64,000 nucleotides of DNA from contig CM024761.1 of NCBI GenBank assembly GCA_014218235.1, forward strand, positions 92,563,648-92,627,647, written 5' to 3'. The number at the start of each line of letters is the position of its first letter. The stretch's first letter is position 1. The notes below the pieces were generated by a model. That model was not told the origin of the DNA. It searched no databases and saw nothing but the letters and a program-made list of their open reading frames with translations. This document shows, in pieces, positions 58,572-64,000 of the stretch. Made by a program: the position numbers and the translations under genes. The stretch is from Colocasia esculenta. Taxonomy: Eukaryota; Streptophyta; Magnoliopsida; Alismatales; Araceae.

Positions 58572-59412
58572 CAGAGCGATGGGTTTCCGTACTGTCTGGT
58601 GGTGTTCTGAGGTTCTAGCCGTTCGTGCGTGCCTTGGTTGGCCGATGGCCCTTTTGAGGGTCTGTGCGTGCCTCTCGCTTGCTGGGCTTGTCGTGTGTTA
58701 CAAGCCAGCAATTCGGCGCGGTTCCTGTTGTGCTTGCCCCGCCTTTCGCCCAGTGCTTGGCACTTGAGGGCTTGTCCTGTTTAGAGGTTGTCTCCATTTC
58801 CTGGGATCCCCATCCTCGAGAGCCTGTTGAGGGAGTGCTCCGGGCTACGAGCGTGCTCGAGTTGGCAGCCGACTGGGCGGACTCTGGAGCCGAGGGGAAA
58901 ACGAGGTTTGGACAGCGGTGCTGAGTCGTTTGTTGAGCTCTCTTGTCTGGGGCAAGACGCCGAGGTCGTTGAGGCGGTTCTCTTTCCGGTGTGGCCCAGA
59001 CAGTCCTTTGTCTCACTGCCTCGCTCTACGTTGGTTCCGGAGCCGCATAGGGAGGTCAGGCGTGAGGCCGCAGCTTGGCCAGACTGCGGTGTTGTGTGCA
59101 TTGGTGTGTTTCTATGGTGGCTCTATCTCACCCTTCTGCGGGGGCGGGGGCAGGAGCTAGGCTAGCGAGGAGAGCGTGTGGACTACGGGTCCCCCTCCTG
59201 GCTGCTAGCGGCAGTGGCTTGGTTGCTATTGTTGTGACGACGTTTCCTCACAATGTTTCTAAGTATTATTCATTGCCCTAGTTTGCACGGTGGTCATAGC
59301 CTAGCTGTGCCTAGTTTTCGTGGGCGTCGTTGGTCCGGCCTTGTGTGGACCTGTGCTTCTGGTGGTTTCCGCTCAGTGTTCTCTCGGCTCCGTAGTCCCG
59401 TTCTTGGGTGCT

Positions 59413-60011
59413 AGTCCGTGGTAGCACCGACGAGTGTGGTTTCCCGACCTGGTGGTGTGTCCAGGGTCCGGGGTGGTTCTGCTTGTGGGCCCTCGACCCT
59501 GTGGAGGTCTGAGGTGGTCGTGCTTGAGGTAAGACGTCGTTCTCACCTGGTTGTTGCGTGGTCTTGGCGAGTGTGCCGAGGGTTGCTTCCGCTGTGTGCC
59601 TGACTCCGTTGGTTTCTGTGGGAGTCGTGTGTGTGGCCCGACCTCGGTTGGTGGTCGTGGCGTTGCGCTGTTCTCTTCCGCTGCTTAGTAGTACCCTACT
59701 GTAGGTGTTCCTCGCTTTACAGCTTTCTAGGGTAGTTTCCTGTTTTCGGAGTTCCTGCTGCTCTGGCCGGTGAGGGACTGGTAATCCCTACTACGCCTTG
59801 TTCGTGAGGCTCACCTTTCTTCTTGTACCTGTGCTTTTGCTTGGGACACGTTCTACAGACCTTTGTATATTGTACATATTGTTATAGTTATTTAAATTCA
59901 GTACATATCTCACTAGACTATTTCTTCTACCCCTTCCGGATCTTCAGATCCATGGGTGGCGACGCGACATTCGGGGTCCTTGGCGGGGGTCCGGGAGGTC
60001 AGGTCGTTATA
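59413..60011 (-). repeat. Inverted unit A between the two B arms
   Basis: On the minus strand it begins TATAACGACCTGACC (60011), corresponding to TGTAATGACCCGACC at 47526, and ends near CCACGGACT (59413). It lacks about 170 bp present in the plus copy between the AAGAAGAAAGGTG and GGTGAGCCTC blocks. Confidence 0.75.
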
Positions 60012-62050
60012 GGACTGGCGCCTAAGAACGGGACTACGGAAGCAAGAGGACACCGAGCGGAAACCACCAGAAGCATGGGTCCACACAAGGCTAGACCAAC
60101 GACGCCCACAGGAACTAGAGACAACCAGGCTATAACAGCTGTGCAGGCTCGGGCAACGAGTCGTACTTGGAAACGTCGTGAAGAAACGTTGTCACAACAA
60201 CAACAACCAAGCCACCGCCGCTAGTAGCCAAGAGGGGGACACGCCGTCCACACCCCCTACTCGCCAGCCTAGCTCCTGCCTCCCCTCCGCAGAAGAGCGA
60301 GGCAGAGCCGCCACAGAAACAGACAAATGCACGCAACACCGCAGCCTGGCCAAGCTGCGGGCCCATGCCTAGCACCACTACATGGCTCCGGAACTAGCGT
60401 AGAGAGAGGCAGTGGGACAAAGGACTATTTGGGCCATGCCGGGAAGAAAACACCTCAACAACCTTGGCGTCCTGCCCCAGACAAGAGAGCTTTACAAACG
60501 AATCAGCGCCGCTGTCCAAACCTCGTTTTCCCCTCCGCTCTAGAGTTCGCCAACTCGGCTTCCAACTCGAGCACGCTTGTAGCCCGGAGCACTCCCTCAA
60601 TAGGCGCCCGAGGATGGGGGTCCCAGGAAACGGAGACAACCTCTGAACGGGACAAGCCCTCAAGTGCCAAGCACCGGGCGAACAGGCGGGGCAAGCACAA
60701 CGAGAACCACGCCGAACCGTTGGCTTGTAAGCCACGACAAGCCCAGCAAGCAAGAGGCACGCATAGACCATCAAGAGGGCCGTCGGCCAACCAAGGCACA
60801 CACGAGCAAGCTAGAACCTCGAAACACTACCAGAAGTACATAAACCCCGTCGCTCTGCTAATAATCGATTGACCGCCGGTCAATCGATTATTAGATAGAC
60901 GTGACCCTCCTGGCACCACCACCAGGACACGGCCATGAAGGTGTCATCTTCAGTCACTGAACGCAGCCAGGTAACTTGCGTCGTTCCCCACCTGAAGGTC
61001 TTGAGGGAAAGCCAGCCCTGGGGCACACACTGACACCCCAACCGGAACCACGGAACACCTGAGGCACACACATGCACTGTTGCGTCCCCCTAGGCCATCA
61101 CGATACCATCGCGACGGGGAAGAGCACCGTGACAGCAACCCTGTGGCGACGGGGCAAAGCGTCGCGACAGCAAACCCTGTCGCAACTAGAAAACGCGTCG
61201 CTACAGCGATCCTTATTGCGACTAGCCAATGCGTCGCGATAAGGTCACGCCCGACCATGCATACGCATCTTCTGGTGTCGCGATGCACACCGTGGTCATG
61301 ACACCAGCAGAGAGGCAGACCCATGGGATGCTCCATCCCAGGGCCACCCACAAGCCACACACATACCACACGGGGGAGGGGAGCATGGAGAAGCTAGAAA
61401 CACTATCTACAAACCTCGAGGGGCTCCCAATCCACCCGGATCGAGAAGGGTTCAAGAAATCCCTACCTTAAATGAAGAACGAACCCCAATAGGGCCTTTC
61501 ACGTCTGATTGGCCACCTCCTCCTCGCTCCACGCAAGCTCCACGACACCAGGACACCCTCCTCCTCACCTGAAACACGCAAAGGGGAAAGTGGGAGGCGG
61601 AGCACTGCCGGAGGGGTAGAAGAGAGGGGAAAGAGGGAGAGAGGGGAAAGGGGTCTCCGGCCAATGCCTTAAGCCTTCGGCACCCAAGACGCGATGGGGC
61701 GACATGTCGCGTTAAGAACCTTAACGCGACGGGTCAACGCAACTCGACAAGAATGCATCCCCCAAGGACGCCGCGACAACGTGATAGGTCGTACTGACAC
61801 ACCTACCACCCTGACAGGTGTCGGACGACCAAAACGATAGAAAGCTGTCGTGACCCGTTGACCGGGCGCGACACGAAAACGCGACGGAGAAGCCGGGCGT
61901 GACAAGAACGTGACGCACGCGCTCGTCGCGACAAGGATGACTGTCGCGTCGCACACCCACGACGCGACACTAACGCGTCACCCAGCCTGGATGCGTTAGT
62001 GGCCAGTCATCCAAGACACCAGACAGAAATCCGAGAATCCGAGTCTTATA
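60012..62050 (-). repeat. Inverted unit B (LTR-like), arm 2
   Basis: On the minus strand it starts TATAAGACTCGG (62050), right after the purine tract TTTTAAGGGGGGCAGGA, and ends GCGCCAGTCC (60012). The purine tract indicates that B begins an LTR in this orientation. Confidence 0.75.
60858..60894. repeat. 37-nt palindrome, copy 2
   Basis: Perfect 17-bp arms (CTAATAATCGATTGACC and its complement) around GCC. Same place within arm 2 as copy 1 in arm 1. Confidence 0.92.
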
Positions 62051-62068
62051 TCCTGCCCCCCTTAAAAC
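62051..62068 (-). promoter_or_regulatory. Polypurine tract before inverted unit B
   Basis: On the minus strand TGTTTTAAGGGGGGCAGGA-like sequence directly precedes TATAAGACTC, as expected upstream of a 3' LTR. Confidence 0.6.
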
Positions 62069-63110
62069 AATTTCATAGTCAAAATTTAAGGCACGCCTAA
62101 AAGATCCCGAGACACGAAACGAAGCACAGGGAGTAAACGTAAGACCAATGCGATTAAGCCACTAAGTCTCAACATGACTTCATCGTGACAACAATCGCAT
62201 AGCCAAACATGTGCAGAGCACATAAAGTGCCGGTGCGAAGAGCCAGTAAGTCTCACCATGACCTCATCGTGGCAACAACCACACCGCCAAACGCGCGTGG
62301 GTACACGAAGCCGGAAAATCAACGACTCAGACAACGGGCTCCAAACACATGGGGAGCACACAACTAAAAACCCAATGGCTTACAACACGCTCCAAACGCG
62401 TGTGGAGCACCAAGCTGAGAAGCCAACGGCCCACTCCAGCCACACGTGGGGTGTCCAAATGGAACGACAACCCCACAGGTGCTGAGCAATGCCAAGACCG
62501 ACCTGAACAACATAAAATGCCAGCCAAAAACTGCACAACTACAGCCACCAACAAACCCCGCTATTAGGACCAGCCAACCAACAACTCACTCTGTCGCTAG
62601 CAAAACCCGACAGAGGACGCGGTTGCCGACAACAACACGAGAATTTCCGATCAACAACTCACTCTATCGCCAGCGAAACCTGACAAAGTACACAGTTGCT
62701 GACAACAACCAGGAAAAATGCCTGAGAGTCAAGCACAACACTTAGGGGAACAGCTTCACGCTACTAGCAGCAGCTAGCATCGGTCACCAGCCCAACCGAG
62801 AAGCCACGCGAGCGACGAGAACCATAGGAACATCATGCTTGCAAAGGATCCGCAACACACGGAACGATGTCCATCGCCACCGCTAGGTCTCACCCAGACC
62901 TTCCTCACGGTTCAACATGGACAACAAACGCACGCGGAGAAACCTCAACATGCAAAAAAAGTATCCATTGTCACCACTAGGTCTCACCCAGACCTTCCTC
63001 GTGGTCCGACAAGGACACCAAACGCACGTGGAGCCACAAGACTAGGAAACCACATGCCCCACAACGTGACACATCGCAACAGAAGCATAGAAGACTGTTG
63101 AGCAACTACC
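62069..63110. repeat. Repeat-rich non-coding region (possible internal part of the minus-strand element)
   Basis: Three sets of local tandem duplications: AGTCTCA-C-ATGAC-T-ATCGTG units starting near 62163 and 62247 (84 bp), CAACAACTCACTCT near 62579 and 62652 (73 bp), and AGGTCTCACCCAGACCTTCC at 62886 and 62981 (95 bp). No domain in any frame. Confidence 0.6.
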
Positions 63111-64000
63111 CCTAAGAAAATCTAAGATTTTAGTTTACCATAATATCATGGTTTTGCTATGACAAAATCTTTAAAAGACTTTCCATAAATTAAATATCTA
63201 TTTTACTTATCACAAAAAAATTATCTTGGACAAATTCTATCTCGAAAATTTTCTAAGTCCACAAGCTCCCTCTATGTCATACTGAATTCGACTTATGACT
63301 CCGACTATCATCTCGGACTCCCTTAGAATCGAAGTCTAAATAACCTAGAAAATTTTCTAAGTTCACACTACTATATACTATTCGACTGTCAACTTCAACT
63401 CTTATAGTCGAATGTTTCTTCTGAAGTCGAATTATACTTTCTTCTGAAGTCGAATTATACTTTTTTTTGAAGTCGAATTATACTTTCTTTTGAAGTCGAA
63501 TCATACTTTCTTCTGAATTCAAATTATACTTTCTTTTGAAGTTGAATTATACTTTCTTCTGAAGTCGAATCTTTCTTTGACTCCGACTCATTAATACCTT
63601 CTTCAGAAGTTGAATGGTAACCTTTTTTGAAGTCGAATCTATTCTTGACTCCAACTCATGAAGTCAAAAAACAGTCTCTTCTAGAGCCGAATTGCTAACT
63701 CTTATATCCGACTTAACTTGACAATTCTGTACTTATGGTTTTATGAAAATCTCCAGTCTAACAACTCTCATAATATTGTTTGCTTATCATGCTTGATATA
63801 ACTTTGTGTTGATTGAATGCATATTTTAATATTACCATCTGAGTGTCATTTTTTTATTATTTTTCTGACATGTTCAAATAAACTATACTTACAATATTCA
63901 TCTAAACTTGTTCAAATTATTTCTGCAACTTTTGTTTAAACTGAACCTTTTGCCTCATGTCTTTGCTCCGGATTTTCTTGAATACAAAAGATATGTCACA
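63111..64000. repeat. AT-rich, LTR-like sequence with 23-bp TCGA tandem array
   Basis: Seven or more imperfect copies of GAAGTCGAATTATACTTTCTT (63424-63580), TCGA cores at 63427, 63450, 63473 and 63496, with more degenerate copies to about 63720. Similar in style to the TCGA arrays of the Copia LTRs. No element ends or coding region seen before the window closes. Confidence 0.65.

Larger units (their letters stand above)
57417..59412 (+). repeat. Unit B (LTR-like), arm 1 of the large inverted repeat
   Basis: Starts TGTAAGACCCGG. Over its whole length it is matched by the reverse complement of 60012-62050, with many substitutions and small indels. GC-rich, with GTCGCGAC motifs (58167-58350) and a 37-nt palindrome (58535-58571). 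Open frames on both strands lack domains and reflect GC-rich composition. Confidence 0.78.

Noticed and set aside
57270..62485. Many open frames of 60-180 codons on both strands
   Set aside because: They lie in GC-rich LTR-like sequence, overlap each other in several frames, show no domains and are not preserved between the two inverted arms. They are composition artefacts.

Overview
The window is plant nuclear DNA built almost entirely of transposable elements inserted into one another, preceded by a copy of an endogenous plant pararetrovirus. No convincing host gene, tRNA, rRNA or CRISPR array was found. The element types present (a Caulimoviridae-like virus, SIRE-like Copia elements, a chromovirus-like Gypsy element, a GAG-only element, a TRIM, LINE tails and a hAT-like MITE) point to an angiosperm, probably a dicot, in a repeat-dense, heterochromatin-like region. 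The species cannot be read from the sequence.

Layout. 1-7020: endogenous pararetrovirus, entering from the left edge, with three overlapping ORFs: coat protein / movement protein / protease-like / dUTPase-like; protease / RT / RNase H; and a downstream transactivator-like ORF followed by a promoter-like region. 7020-10763: AT microsatellites, a hAT-like MITE, a LINE tail, an old Gypsy LTR and A-rich repeats. 10764-47525: one Copia element ('Copia-2') that has been entered repeatedly. A 460-bp TRIM (10796-11255) sits in its 5' LTR. A second Copia element ('Copia-1', 12495-41135) sits near the 3' end of the same LTR. A LINE fragment (41520-41983) sits in its gag. Copia-1 in turn carries a complete minus-strand Gypsy chromovirus (19517-30495) between pol and an extra 3' ORF. 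Its 3' LTR carries a solo Gypsy LTR (36365-40896), which contains a solo LTR of the Copia-2 type (39003-40296). 47526-62050: GC-rich LTR-like units in inverted order (A, B, inverted A, inverted B). Unit A is split by a 9.1-kb GAG-only retrotransposon with 3.7-3.8-kb LTRs (47819-56921). 62051-64000: repeat-rich flank and a 23-bp TCGA-centred tandem array.

Most insertions are supported by target-site duplications visible in the sequence: TAACT (TRIM), CATTA (Gypsy), TTTAG (solo Gypsy LTR), GCGGT (solo Copia LTR), CACGG (GAG-only element), an 8-bp near-match (MITE) and a 14-bp near-match (LINE). The coding regions are broken by stops and frameshifts, except the pararetroviral ORF3, the open 1927-3459 segment and most of the GAG-only gag.

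The most unusual signals are these. (1) A degenerate dUTPase-like domain lies between two aspartic-protease motifs in the pararetrovirus. (2) Regularly spaced paired palindromes (21-22 bp within a pair, 72-83 bp between pairs) occur in Copia LTRs, with symmetric sequence change between two copies. (3) Two intron-like GT-AG insertions interrupt the Gypsy gag in phase 0. (4) The TRIM carries pol III A- and B-box matches split across its LTR and its 58-bp internal region. (5) A large foldback structure carries a conserved 37-nt palindrome. All of this comes from reading the sequence; no database search was possible.
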